Positions 8,644 to 18,805 of a stretch of DNA of 64,000 nt are shown piece by piece (within the stretch, counting starts at the first letter, position 1; each line of letters begins with the position of its first letter). Both the position numbers and the translations under genes were made by a program. The notes under the pieces were generated by a model. It was not told the DNA's origin. It worked only from the letters and a program-made list of their open reading frames with translations, and searched no databases. Origin of the DNA: Powellomyces hirtus (Eukaryota; Chytridiomycota; Chytridiomycetes; Spizellomycetales; Powellomycetaceae); contig JAHLKG010000022.1 in the NCBI GenBank assembly GCA_025526995.1, positions 372,001-436,000 on the forward strand, in the 5' to 3' direction.

Positions 8644-11186
8644 GTGAAGGTGAGAAAGTGAGAGCTCTTTGCCGTTAAGCTGTTTGTACAGTGAGATGTT
8701 TTATTGGACTTGTGGGGGAGACGATTCCATAAATAGACTGATGTAGCTGCTAACTCGCTCCAGAGTTGTTTTGGGATGCCGTATGAGTGTCCCAATAAAC
8801 GTATGGTGTTGAACAGGGTGAGGTTGAACCTTCCTGCTACACTGTTGGGCTGTGGGGAATCTGCAGCAGTGAGTTCGTGCAGGATGCCCTTTTTTGAAAT
8901 GAATTTTTTCAGATTGTGATGGACAAACTCCCTCTTTCCATTGGATTGGAGTCGGCTGACCTGTTTGTTGGTCTGATTTTTGATGAAGTTGATGAATTCA
9001 ATCAACTTTGCAGTAGCTTTGTCCTTTGCCGTCAAAAAGAAGATCCATGTGAGGTGTGAATAGTCATCAATCACAACAAGGGCATATTTCTCATTGCCAA
9101 CTGTGGGTATGTGCAGGCCGTCAAGGTTGAAATGTAGGAAATCGAGAGGGGTCTTGGACCGTGTCACTGTGCTGTTGAATGGTGAGCGCTTGTGCTTACC
9201 AAACTCGCAACCTTTGCAGACTTTGTTGGTCATTGGGAGCTTGAGTTGCTTCATCATATGGCCACCAGGATGGATCAAAGGGTGATGCCAGAGGGTTCCT
9301 TTGTTGACAAGAGTAGAGGGACCAAAAGAGGCTGTGGCTGTGGTTTGAATCGATGTATCGGATGCGTCTGTTGGTACATTGGACGCGTTCATCCATTTTG
9401 TCAATTCGGTAGATGTATTTTTCAACGCGTGTGTCAGTACATTGGACGTGTTTGTCCTTAAGCGAGTTTGAGTAGCGAAAGCCATTGGAGTTGGCGAGAT
9501 GTGATACATTCCTCGAACGAGAGGTATGGTGATGTCATTCGTAGTGCCATTGCAGTCTTGAATGATAGCGCTCTCATCTTCAAAGGTGACTCTCTTTCCA
9601 TCTTTGGTGAGTGCGGAGACTGAGATGAGAGTCTTGGCGAGTTTCGGAACGTAGAGAACATCAGTGAGAGGTACATCTCCATCCGGAAGCTTCAAGATAG
9701 CGTTCCCTTTCACTTCGGCATCGAGAAAGGCGTTGTTTCCAAATCTGACGCGCGTTGAGTGCTCTTCATAGGATTCGAGAATGGAAATGTCATTCGTCAT
9801 GTGCTGTGAGCAGCCCGAATCCAGGTAAGCCAGTGTAATGGCGTTATGTGCTTCTGCAATGTTGGCATTAGCAGCGGGTTTTAAGGCTTTGACTGCCTTG
9901 GCTTTGAGGGGACAATTGAATGGGGTATGTTCATTCGAATTGCATAACCAACAGGGGAAGTTCTGTCTCTTCTTCGAGTCTGTGGTCTTCTTCGCGTCGG
10001 TCTTCTTGTGACTTGAGCCGTCTTTCTTTGAAGGTTGGGCTTTGAGCGCAATGTTTTTGCTCTTCTTGGCAAATCGGTTATTTTGGTTACTCTCGTTACT
10101 TCCGTTATCCAGACGCTTGGCAGCTGCCATGAGGCCATGGAGATCCTTGAAACTTTGAGTTCTGACAAGCTCTGCATGATGTTCATTCATTCCGCAAAGA
10201 TAAAACCACTTGTAGGTTTCGAACGGCACCTTCAAGGGGATTTGACTTGTAATCTTCGTGAATGAGGTATTGTACTGCGAAATGGAATGACTTCCTTGTC
10301 GGAGTCTTTCAAGTTGAGTGAGCAAAGTTTCTTTGTGATCGGTTGGTTGGTAACGCAAGAGGAAGGGAGGCTTGAAGGATTCCCAATCCGTGATGGGCTC
10401 CACCATCCCTTGTTCGGCATCTTTCTGGTGATTACGATACCATTGTTTTGCTTCGCCAGAGAGCTTCGTGAAGATGAATGAGAGTTGTTCTTCTTCAGAT
10501 ACAAGTTTTAGGCGAAAGACTAGAGTAAGTTGATCAATGAAGTCGGCGAGTTTTGAGAGATTTCCTGTCCCGTCGAATGTAGTTACTGCATCGATCGCAG
10601 ATTTGAAGTACGCGAATGATGTACGTTGTGCGTCGCGATCATCGCTCTTTCTGCTGCTCGTAGTTGTTGTGTTTTCCGTTGGGGAAGACGGACGAAAGTG
10701 AGGGGCAACTGGGGCTTCAACTTCGCCGTGAGTAATGTGTTGATGTAGAAAAGGGTACTCAAGGCCCGCTTTTGGGCTTCTCATCAGTGAAACGGCCATA
10801 GGATGACCACCGATATGAGGCTTCTCGTACTTCTCGGGTTGTTGATGGGAAGTTGATGTAGCGAGAGGGTTTGAACTAGTCAATAAAGTCCTCTCCAACC
10901 TGTCCATCCGATGGTCAAGCTTTTCGTCGATTTCCATCTTGAACCTCTGCAGAATTTCCATGACAATGTCAGTCGGTACTTCGGACGGTACTATCGCCGA
11001 GTCTGCATGAATTTCTCCATGATTCATCTCATCCACATCAGCATCTGCGTCGTGGGAATCATGGTAGATCAAGGCATTGATATTAACGTCTTCTTCAGCA
11101 TCAGGACCTTGTTGGGCTTCTCGTGTGGCTTGACGGGCTTGTTGGCGGGTCTGCACTCCTTGAATGGGAGATCTTACAGTAGGCAT
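8640..11186 (-). CDS. Copia-B Gag-protease-integrase (848 codons open, enzymatically defective)
   Basis: The start is the ATG at 11186-11184. Order: Gag (~1-400, including KQWYRNH), CCHC knuckle CWLCNSNEHTPFNC near residue 411, protease DSG motif (YLDSGCSQHM) near 455, and the HHCC zinc module of integrase (LWHHPLIHPGGH ... CKGCEFGKHKR). The integrase core is recognisable but all three D,D-35-E positions are replaced: the HTD-type motif reads HFNLDG, the DNGGEF-type motif reads SNGKREF, and the NGVAER motif reads NSVAGR. The frame leaves the integrase sequence before its end, in a shift shared with the other copies. It can be translated but should not integrate; any spread would need an enzyme supplied in trans. 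Confidence 0.85.
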   Translation of the reverse strand: MPTVRSPIQGVQTRQQARQATREAQQGPDAEEDVNINALIYHDSHDADADVDEMNHGEIHADSAIVPSEVPTDIVMEILQRFKMEIDEKLDHRMDRLERTLLTSSNPLATSTSHQQPEKYEKPHIGGHPMAVSLMRSPKAGLEYPFLHQHITHGEVEAPVAPHFRPSSPTENTTTTSSRKSDDRDAQRTSFAYFKSAIDAVTTFDGTGNLSKLADFIDQLTLVFRLKLVSEEEQLSFIFTKLSGEAKQWYRNHQKDAEQGMVEPITDWESFKPPFLLRYQPTDHKETLLTQLERLRQGSHSISQYNTSFTKITSQIPLKVPFETYKWFYLCGMNEHHAELVRTQSFKDLHGLMAAAKRLDNGSNESNQNNRFAKKSKNIALKAQPSKKDGSSHKKTDAKKTTDSKKRQNFPCWLCNSNEHTPFNCPLKAKAVKALKPAANANIAEAHNAITLAYLDSGCSQHMTNDISILESYEEHSTRVRFGNNAFLDAEVKGNAILKLPDGDVPLTDVLYVPKLAKTLISVSALTKDGKRVTFEDESAIIQDCNGTTNDITIPLVRGMYHISPTPMAFATQTRLRTNTSNVLTHALKNTSTELTKWMNASNVPTDASDTSIQTTATASFGPSTLVNKGTLWHHPLIHPGGHMMKQLKLPMTNKVCKGCEFGKHKRSPFNSTVTRSKTPLDFLHFNLDGLHIPTVGNEKYALVVIDDYSHLTWIFFLTAKDKATAKLIEFINFIKNQTNKQVSRLQSNGKREFVHHNLKKFISKKGILHELTAADSPQPNSVAGRFNLTLFNTIRLLGHSYGIPKQLWSELAATSVYLWNRLPHKSNKTSHCTNSLTAKSSHFLTFT

Positions 11187-11286
11187 CTTGACGGTGTGCT
11201 CGGTACTTTCTTGGCACTTGAATTTCGACGGAAGACTTGTAGTTTACAGGTTTTACGAAGGGAGAATGATTCGAATTCGACCAGTC

Positions 11287-11301
11287 TCAGGGCTCATAAC
11301 C
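11287..11301 (-). promoter_or_regulatory. half-tRNA-iMet primer-binding site (Copia-B)
   Basis: On the minus strand GGTTATGAGCCCTGA follows the LTR end TCTCTAACA directly. Confidence 0.8.
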
Positions 11302-11672
11302 TGTTAGAGATATCGGCACTTCCAGTACTTTATCGGAATTGCAGAGGATTGGCCGAATTCGATGTGGCCTCCAGTATACTTCGTAAGGGGGGGGGGGGTT
11401 ACAGAGCTCTTCTGTGATGCAGTTGATGATGTAGCGTTGTCAGATGCACGGAGATGTAATGTATGTGAATGTATTTTATGTCTTAAAGTCTTATCGGTAA
11501 TGTCTCGCTTCGAGCGTTCTAATCTACCTTTTCTTCAATCACGTGATCCCACGTGATCCAATTCAGCTCTTAGCATTACCGGTATGGCGGTCACGCGTTC
11601 TAGTCGGAGAATCCAAGTAAGGATCTAATGTAAGGACCAAACGTTGAGTACGCAAGTCTCAACATTCCAATA
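11302..11672 (-). repeat. Copia-B LTR shared by two tandem copies
   Basis: It is the 5' LTR of the copy at 6330-11301 and also the 3' LTR of the copy at 11673-37356. It has paired CACGTG boxes near 11542-11560 and a run of 12 G at 11387-11398. An LTR-internal-LTR-internal-LTR array of this kind is expected from recombination between LTRs. Confidence 0.85.
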
Positions 11673-12309
11673 GTTTGCAGCCTTTCACAACAAGCCGGGC
11701 GTTGTAACGTTGAGGTTGACCATTCAGTCTTGCTTAATCTTGAATACCCATCTGGTGTGGATGGGCTGTTGATTGTGCGGTACGGATTTGGGGTTGCTGA
11801 CTTCCCATGTTTCATTGGTATGAAGGGACTTCAATTCGGCATTTATGGCCTTGGTCCACTTTGGCGCGTTGTTGGATGGAAGCGCTTGTTTGTAGGTTTG
11901 GGGTTCTCCAGTACTTGCAGCCAAAAGAGCATGTGCTCTCTTCTTGTTGATGTAATTTGCAAAGACCATCAAGTGGTTGACATTTTCGATCGGTTCCCAT
12001 GTATTTTCGTTGTCTTCGAATACCAACCATTTGCAGAGGAATTCAGCACCTTCCGGGCCGTCATGTGAGTCAAGAATCTCTTCAACTTTGTAAATCTTCA
12101 GGTGGGATGTAGTCTTCTGCGAGTTTGGGTGCTGAGATTTTGTAGAATGTTACACGGCAAGAAATGACTATTTCTTGACGGTTGTCATCCCAACAGCGGT
12201 AAGCACCGTGAAATTTGTAACCAATGAATCTCATATGTGTGGCACGTGGTGCCAACTGTGAGACTTGTTTTCTCTTGACAAAATGCACAAAGGCATTGGC
12301 CCAAATCAC
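11673..12309 (-). pseudogene. Copia-B integrase C-terminus, chromodomain and RT stub (deletion derivative)
   Basis: Its frames match the region 8058-8643: integrase tail 12309-12082 and chromodomain/RT start 12026-11724. The RT stops after the GCK codons and joins the LTR directly (minus strand GGCTGCAAAC|TATTGGAATG). RT, RNase H and the polypurine tract are therefore absent. The identical junction appears at 59276 and 62952. Confidence 0.8.
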
Positions 12310-14183
12310 GTGAAGGTGAGAAAGTGAAAGCTCTTTGCCGTTAAGCTGTTTGTACAGTGAGATGTTTTATTGGACTTGTGGAGGAGACGATTCCATAAAT
12401 AGACTGATGTAGCTGCTAACTCGCTCCAGAGTTGTTTTGGGATGCCGTATGAGTGTCCCAATAAACGTATGGTGTTGAACAGGGTGAGGTTGAACCTTCC
12501 TGCTACACTGTTGGGCTGTGGGGAATCTGCAGCAGTGAGTTCGGGCAGGATGCCCTTTTTTGAAATGAATTTTTTCAGATTGTGATGGACAAACTCCCTC
12601 TTTCCATTGGATTGGAGTCGGCTGACCTGTTTGTTGGTCTGATTTTTGATGAAGTTGATGAATTCAATCAACTTTGCAGTAGCTTTGTCCTTTGCCGTCA
12701 AAAAGAAGATCCATGTGAGGTGTGAATAGTCATCAATCACAACAAGGGCATATTTCTCATTGCCAACTGTGGGTATGTGCAGGCCGTCAAGGTTGAAATG
12801 TAGAAAATCGAGTGGGGTCTTGGACCGTGTCACTGTGCCGTTGAATGGTGAGCGCTTGTGCTTACCAAACTCGCAACCTTTGCAGACTTTGTTGGTCATT
12901 GGGAGCTTGAGCTGCTTCATCATATGGCCACCAGGATGGATCAAAGGGTGATGCCAGAGGGTTCCTTTGTTGACAAAAGTAGAGGGACCAAAAGAGGCTG
13001 GGGCTGTGGTTTGAATCGATGTATTGGACGCGTGTGATGGTACAGTAGACGCGTTCATCCATTTTGTCAATTCGGTAGATGTATTTTTCGACGCGTGTGT
13101 CAGTACATTGGACGCGTTTGTCCTTAAGCGAGTTTGAGAAGCAAAAGCCATTGGAGTTGGCGAGATGTGATACATTCCTTGAACGAGAGGTATGGTGATG
13201 TCATTCATAGTGCCATTGCAGTCTTGGATGACGGCGCTCTCATCTTCAAAGGTGACTCTCTGTCCATCTTTGGCGAATGCGGAGACCGAGATGAGAGTTT
13301 TGGCGAGTTTCGGAATGTGGAGAACATCAGTGAGAGGTACATCTCCATCTGGAAGCTTCAAGATAGCATTCCCTTTTGCTTTGGCATCGAGAAAGGCGTT
13401 ATTTCCAAATCTGATGCGCGTTGAGTGCTCTTTGTAGGATTCAAGAACGGAAATGTCATTTGTCATGTGCTGTGAGCAGCCCAAATCCAGGTAAGCCAGT
13501 GTAATGGCGTTATGTGCTTCTGCAATGTTGGCATTAGCAGCGGGTTTTAAGGCTTCGACTGCCTTGGCTTTGAGGGGACAATTGAATGGGGTATGTTCAT
13601 TCGAATTGCATAACCAACAGGGGAAGATCTGTCTCTTCTTCAAGTCTGTGGTCTTCTTTGCGTCGGTCTTCTTGTGACTTGAGCTATCTTTCTTTAAAGG
13701 TTGGGCTTTGAGCGCGATGTTTTTGCTCTTCTTGGCGAAACAGTTGTTTTGGTTACTCTTGTTACTTCCATTGTCCAAACGTTTGGCAGCTGCTTGTAGG
13801 CCTTCAAGATCTTTGAAACTTTGTGTTCTGATGAGCTCCGCATGATATTCGTTCATGCCTCAAAGGTAGAACCATTTGTAGACTAGAAACGGGATATCTG
13901 AGACAAACTGACTGGTAATCTTCGTGAACAAGGTATTGTACTGCAAGATGGTGTGGCTTCCTTGTTGTAGTCTTTCTAGTTGAGTGAGTAGGACTTCCTT
14001 GTGATCGGTCAGTTGATAACGCCGGAGGAATGGTCGCTTGAAAGTTTGCCAATTTGTGATGGGGTCAGCATTCCCCTTTTCAGCTTCTTTCAGGTGGTTC
14101 CATACCATTGTTTTGCGCTACCAGAGAGCTTGGTGAAGATGAATGCAAGCTGTTCTTCTCCAGGTACAGATTTGAGACGAAAG
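12306..14183 (-). pseudogene. Copia-B gag-protease-integrase, copy split by the Copia-A block
   Basis: The 516-codon frame 13856-12306 covers the end of Gag, the CCHC knuckle (CWLCNSNEHTPFNC), protease and integrase. The protease motif is YLDLGCSQHM, so the Ser after the catalytic Asp is lost. A TGA interrupts Gag just upstream of 13856 (YL*GMNEYH), and a frameshift lies near 14108. The Gag sequence breaks at 14183, at the Copia-A insertion, and resumes at 36232-36903. The integrase lacks the catalytic acidic residues, as in the other copies. Confidence 0.85.
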
Positions 14184-14487
14184 TGTTGGAATCTACCTGT
14201 GGGCGCCTCTGGGAGGACTTAGAGCACACGGGACATGTGGGAGGACATCCACTTGTGTCTAGAATGGTCTGGACTGGTCCAGAATGGTCTAGAACGATCC
14301 AGAATAGCTGGAGAGGGCCTGGGAAGGCCTAGAACACGTCTGGAGCGCTGATAGAAGCGCCAAGAAAAGGCAAAAAGACACCCTGTGATTGGGAAGCACC
14401 TTCAGACCCTCTGCAAGTCTTGACAACAACCTAGCAACCTATCTGGTATGCTGAGTTCCTGTTTGTAGATGTCAAGACGTCTCAACA
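14184..14487 (+). repeat. Copia-A short LTR (304 bp)
   Basis: It has standard Copia-A ends (TGTTGGAATC...GTCTCAACA) but lacks 196 internal bp. The deleted part is bounded by a 7-bp direct repeat, TTGGGAA. It contains the CCAATATAATAA stretch, the best TATA/CCAAT candidate of the full LTR. Confidence 0.95.
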
Positions 14488-14502
14488 GGTTATGAGCCCT
14501 GA
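14488..14502 (+). promoter_or_regulatory. half-tRNA-iMet primer-binding site (Copia-A)
   Basis: GGTTATGAGCCCTGA lies directly after the 5' LTR and is complementary to the initiator tRNA-Met anticodon stem-loop. Equivalent Copia-A sites are at 24074-24088 (-), 24678-24692 (+), 30455-30469 (+) and 47338-47352 (-). Confidence 0.85.
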
Positions 14503-14766
14503 CACAGCTGTCTGAACATTACTGACTCCACCTCTATCCCTATCTGGGAAACACGTCACTGTGCCTATCACTGGTGCTGCTGAGGACTTGGAGAACTGTT
14601 TGAGCACTCGAGAAGCCTAGATAGCAGGCATAGGACACCTGCGTCTGACCATCAAACGAGCTATTGTCTGGACTGGACTGGACTGGAGTGGATTTTCTGG
14701 AGCAGGTTCTGACCACTTGCGGTTGAACACCGGGACTATCCCATTTTGCCACACTCTTTGCACAAG

Positions 14767-17700
14767 ATGGCTGGCGACTCTGACAGCCGAGTGTCCATTG
14801 AGAGGTTCACTGGGGAGAACTTTCACCTTTGGAAGTTGAAAATGAAGATGCTGTTGATTGAGAAGGGACTTTGGGATGCCATTGACATCAAGGACGGCTC
14901 AGGAACTGCCAAGGCCACCAACACAGCATCAGACGACTGGATACGTCGAGATGAGAGAGCTCTGGCTCTGCTGATCATGTCTTTGAATGATGAGCAATTG
15001 ATGCATGTTCATGAGGCTGAATCCGCCCTTGAAGCATGGGAAAAGCTGAGGGAGGTGCATGAGAAGAAGGGGGTTGCCAACAGACACTTCCTGAGACGTC
15101 GGTTCCTCACTGTGACAATGGACCCAACTGATTCCATGACCATCCACATCAACAAGATCAAGAGGATGACCCAGGAACTTGCAGCCATCGGAGCTCCCGT
15201 TTCTGAGGAGGACCATGTGTTCTCCTTGCTCTCTTCCCTTCCAGAAGCCTTTGACACCCTTGTGATGACTCTGGAGTCGACCAGTGAGAAGCTGGACTTG
15301 GCTTTTGTGACATCCAGGCTGTTGCAGGAGGAAATGAGGCGTGCAGATGGAAAGAAGAACTCTGGAAAGGCAGCAAAAGCCTTCTTCACACAAGCTGACA
15401 CCAAAGGGAATGCTCAGAAGACCAACAAGGCTGGGGGAAAGCCAGATTGGAAGAAGGAGGCAGTCTGTCACTACTGCAACAAGAAGGGCCACATCAAGAA
15501 GGAATGCCACAAGAGGGCAGCAGACGAGAAGAAGGGCCTAAACCAGGCCAACTCAACTCAACAGACGCCTGGAGGCTTTGCTTTCACCACCATTGGAACT
15601 CAGATGCCATCCCTGACATCCAACACTTGGATTTTGGACTCAGGAGCCTCTCAGCACATGACTGGCCGCAGAGAGCTGTTTGGGGACTATGAGAAGATGT
15701 CTCCTGTCGCCATTGAGATGGCAGACAATCACACATTGGAAGCTGTGGGGCATGGAACGCTTCACACATGGGTGATCAACACAGAGGGGAAGACAGTGCC
15801 CCTGCAAATCCAGAACTGCTGGCACGTCCCCAAGATGACCAAGAACCTCCTATCACTGGCTCGCCTTGCCAAAGCTGGAGCTTGTTTTGAAGTGGGACCA
15901 CAGGCTGCTCGGATCATTGCAAAGGATGGGATGGCTTTCCTTGCCAAAGAGAACCAATTTGTCTACACATTCGAGACAACACATGGGCAGGCAAATGCTG
16001 GGATTGCCCACAATGTTGGAAGGGACACAACAAGTCAGGACTTGTCCCTATGGCATCAGAGACTCGGCCATTTGAACGTTGCAGACATTGGAAGGCTCAC
16101 CAAGCTTGCCAAGGGCGTTCAAACTAGTGGGAGCTTGAGCATTTGTGACACTTGTGCACTCAGCAAAGCAAGCAGAGCGCCATTCCCCAAGGCACAGGCC
16201 TCCAGAGCATCAGAGAAGCTGGGATTGATCCACACAGATGTCTGGGGACCAGTTGAACCACCCACGATCACTGGATATCGCTATTTTGTCACATTCATTG
16301 ATGACAAGACAAGATATTTCCATGTTTGCCTTATGAAGACCAAGGGAGAAGTTGCTAGGCACTATCAGGAGCTGGAAGCAGCACTTGTCCCCCTACATGG
16401 AAAGCAGATCAAAGCTGTCAGATCCGACCCAGGAGGCGAGTACATGAGCAACTTGCTAAGGGACCACTTCAAGGAGAAGGGCACACAGCATCAGAGGAGT
16501 TCAGTAAATACTCCACAGCAAAATGGTGTTGCTGAACGAGCCAACCGTACCCTTGTGGAGATGGGGAGATGTTTGTTGAAGCAGTCAGGCTTGGACAAGC
16601 GTTTCTGGGGAGAAGCAATCATGACAGCAGTCTATCTGAGGAACAGATCTCCCACTGTTGCATGCCCCAAGACGCCTTATGAGATGTTCCATGGTATCCC
16701 ACCATCTCTGGGACATTTGAGGACGTTTGGATGCATTGCCTATGCCTACATTCAACCCAACAAGCGCCAGAAGCTGGATGATGCTGCTGTCAAGTGCATC
16801 ATGCTGGGGTATAGCTCCCACAGCAAGGAATACCGGCTTATGGACATACAGACTAAGAAGATCCTGTTCTCCAGAAGTGTCAAATTCGATGAGAAGAGCT
16901 TCATTCCATCCCTCCAGTCTGCTCAGACGCCCCAAGTGCCTGCTGAGAGCCTGGAAGTGGGAATTGGGCCCGAAATGAAGCTGCAGGATGTCAGTGACGA
17001 GCTGCAGGATGTCAGTAACGACTCTGAGGACACAGACATGTCAGAGGGAGAGGAGAATGTGAGGGAACGGACCCCTGAGCCGTACTCTGACTATGAGAGT
17101 GCTGCAGAGCCTTCTCCAACCCCCAAAAGACTCAGGAAGCTGCCAGGAGAGTGGTGGAAGGCTTCAAGCAATGCTGCAAACGTTGCTGCAGTTGCCTATG
17201 CTGTCTCCTTTGTCTCAAACGAGCCCACAAGCTACAAGGAGAGCCAGACCATGCCAGATGCTTCACAATGGCGTCAGGCTGCTCAGGAAGAGATGGATGC
17301 TCTTGCCAAGAATGGGACATGGCAACTTGTGGATCTGCCAACGGGCAGAAAAGCTATTGGATGCAAGTGGGTCTTCAAACGAAAGCTGAAGGACACAGGA
17401 GAGCTTGACAGATACAAGGCAAGACTTGTTGCCAAGGGATTCTCTCAGAGAGAGGGATTGGACTATCAGGAGACGTTTGCTCCTGTTGCCAAGTTTGGTC
17501 CCATGAGACTGCTGTTCTCCATCATTGCCACAGATGACTTGGAGGCACATCAGATGGACGTGAAGACAGCATTCTTGCAAGGGGATCTGGACTATGTGAT
17601 CTACATGCGCCAACCGGAGGGCTTTGAGGATTCCAAGCATCCAGGACGGGTCTGCAAGCTTGGGAGACCCCTCTACGGCCTCAAGCAATCAGCAAGGCGC

Positions 17701-18798
17701 TTCAACCACAAGATAGACCACAAACTGAAGTCTATGGGCTTTGTGCAGTCGACTGCAGAGCCTTGCATGTACTACAGGAGTCAGAATGGGACAACAGAGT
17801 ACATTCTGATCTATGTGGACGACCTCATTGTGGCCTCATCAAGCAAGGAACAGCTGGGGGATGTCAAGAAGGAGCTGAGGCGAGCTTTTGAGATGACAGA
17901 CCTTGGAGAGCTGAATTACTTCCTTGGGATTCACATCAGACGGAGCAGAAGCACCCGCACCATCTGGTTGTCTCAGAAGAAGTATGTTGAAGAGGTCGTT
18001 TCGAAATTCAACATGGGAGATGCCAAGGTTCATGCCACGCCTATGGAACATGGACTGCACCTCAGAAACAACATGGCACCTCAGAATGAGACGGAGGAGC
18101 TGGAGATGAGCTCTGTGCCATACAGGAATGCAGTGGGCAGTTTGATCTATGCCATGCTAGGAACACGCCCTGACATTGCTGCTGCAGTTGGAATTGTGTC
18201 CAAGTACCTTGCAAAGCCTGGAAAGGAGCATTGGAGTGCTGCCAAGCGGATCATCAGATACCTGAAGGGCACAAGCGAACTTGGAATCCTTCTGGGAGGC
18301 AAAGAGAATGTCTCTGAGCCTAGGAAGCTGGTTGGATACTCGGATTCCGACTATGCTGGATGTTTGGACACAAGGAGATCAACCACTGGATTCATCTTCA
18401 TGTTCAACGGGCCTATCACCTGGCAATCCAAGCGGCAGACCACTGTAGCTCTTTCAAGCACGGAAGCAGAGTACATGGCACTAGCCCAGTGCACCAAGGA
18501 AGCTGTTTGGCTTCGTCTGCTTGCAGGGGAGCTCGGATTCAAGCAGGATGGACCCACAATGCTCTTTGGGGACAACCAGGGTGCCATTGCTCTTGCTAAG
18601 AACCCGACATTGCATGCCAGCACCAAACACATTGAAGTGAGGTACCACTTTATCAGAGAAGCACTAGGACGCTTGGAGATTGCATTAGAGTATCTCTCGA
18701 CTCAGGACATGGTTGCAGACATCTTGACAAAACCACTGGCTAGGGATCAGTTCTTGAAACTGAGGGACGCCTGTGGGATCACAAAACATGTTTCGTGA
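14767..18798 (+). CDS. Copia-A Gag-Pol polyprotein, copy 1 (1,343 aa)
   Basis: This single intact frame encodes the proteins needed to copy and insert the element. The start is the ATG at 14767 (AAGATGG context). Domains: Gag with CCHC CHYCNKKGHIKKEC (234-247), protease LDSGASQHM (Asp291), integrase zinc module LWHQRLGHLN (~427), integrase core D491 (HTDVWGP), D554 (SDPGGEY) and E590 (GVAER) with correct D-35-E spacing, RT YVDD (1016-1019), and RNase H with YSDSDYAG and STEAEY (~1233). It has two LQDVS repeats in the integrase-RT linker where the other copies have three. It reads FGDNQG where the others read FEDNQG, near the third RNase H acidic site. The 5' LTR is the promoter-less short form. 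No chromodomain is present. Confidence 0.95.
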   Translation: MAGDSDSRVSIERFTGENFHLWKLKMKMLLIEKGLWDAIDIKDGSGTAKATNTASDDWIRRDERALALLIMSLNDEQLMHVHEAESALEAWEKLREVHEKKGVANRHFLRRRFLTVTMDPTDSMTIHINKIKRMTQELAAIGAPVSEEDHVFSLLSSLPEAFDTLVMTLESTSEKLDLAFVTSRLLQEEMRRADGKKNSGKAAKAFFTQADTKGNAQKTNKAGGKPDWKKEAVCHYCNKKGHIKKECHKRAADEKKGLNQANSTQQTPGGFAFTTIGTQMPSLTSNTWILDSGASQHMTGRRELFGDYEKMSPVAIEMADNHTLEAVGHGTLHTWVINTEGKTVPLQIQNCWHVPKMTKNLLSLARLAKAGACFEVGPQAARIIAKDGMAFLAKENQFVYTFETTHGQANAGIAHNVGRDTTSQDLSLWHQRLGHLNVADIGRLTKLAKGVQTSGSLSICDTCALSKASRAPFPKAQASRASEKLGLIHTDVWGPVEPPTITGYRYFVTFIDDKTRYFHVCLMKTKGEVARHYQELEAALVPLHGKQIKAVRSDPGGEYMSNLLRDHFKEKGTQHQRSSVNTPQQNGVAERANRTLVEMGRCLLKQSGLDKRFWGEAIMTAVYLRNRSPTVACPKTPYEMFHGIPPSLGHLRTFGCIAYAYIQPNKRQKLDDAAVKCIMLGYSSHSKEYRLMDIQTKKILFSRSVKFDEKSFIPSLQSAQTPQVPAESLEVGIGPEMKLQDVSDELQDVSNDSEDTDMSEGEENVRERTPEPYSDYESAAEPSPTPKRLRKLPGEWWKASSNAANVAAVAYAVSFVSNEPTSYKESQTMPDASQWRQAAQEEMDALAKNGTWQLVDLPTGRKAIGCKWVFKRKLKDTGELDRYKARLVAKGFSQREGLDYQETFAPVAKFGPMRLLFSIIATDDLEAHQMDVKTAFLQGDLDYVIYMRQPEGFEDSKHPGRVCKLGRPLYGLKQSARRFNHKIDHKLKSMGFVQSTAEPCMYYRSQNGTTEYILIYVDDLIVASSSKEQLGDVKKELRRAFEMTDLGELNYFLGIHIRRSRSTRTIWLSQKKYVEEVVSKFNMGDAKVHATPMEHGLHLRNNMAPQNETEELEMSSVPYRNAVGSLIYAMLGTRPDIAAAVGIVSKYLAKPGKEHWSAAKRIIRYLKGTSELGILLGGKENVSEPRKLVGYSDSDYAGCLDTRRSTTGFIFMFNGPITWQSKRQTTVALSSTEAEYMALAQCTKEAVWLRLLAGELGFKQDGPTMLFGDNQGAIALAKNPTLHASTKHIEVRYHFIREALGRLEIALEYLSTQDMVADILTKPLARDQFLKLRDACGITKHVS

Positions 18799-18805
18799 GT
18801 GGGAG

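Noticed and set aside
14488..14502. possible tRNA gene from the match to tRNA-iMet
   Set aside because: Only the anticodon arm matches, antisense and next to an LTR end. No acceptor, D or T arms are present, so it is a primer site.
14929..15510. 193-codon open frame antisense to Copia-A gag (also at 23070, 25119, 30896 and 46330)
   Set aside because: It overlaps the intact Gag-Pol frame on the other strand, has no recognisable domain, and is conserved only because the copies are near-identical.
17263..17688. 141-codon antisense frame within Copia-A pol, repeated in each copy
   Set aside because: It is a shadow of the RT coding region, with no start context or domain.
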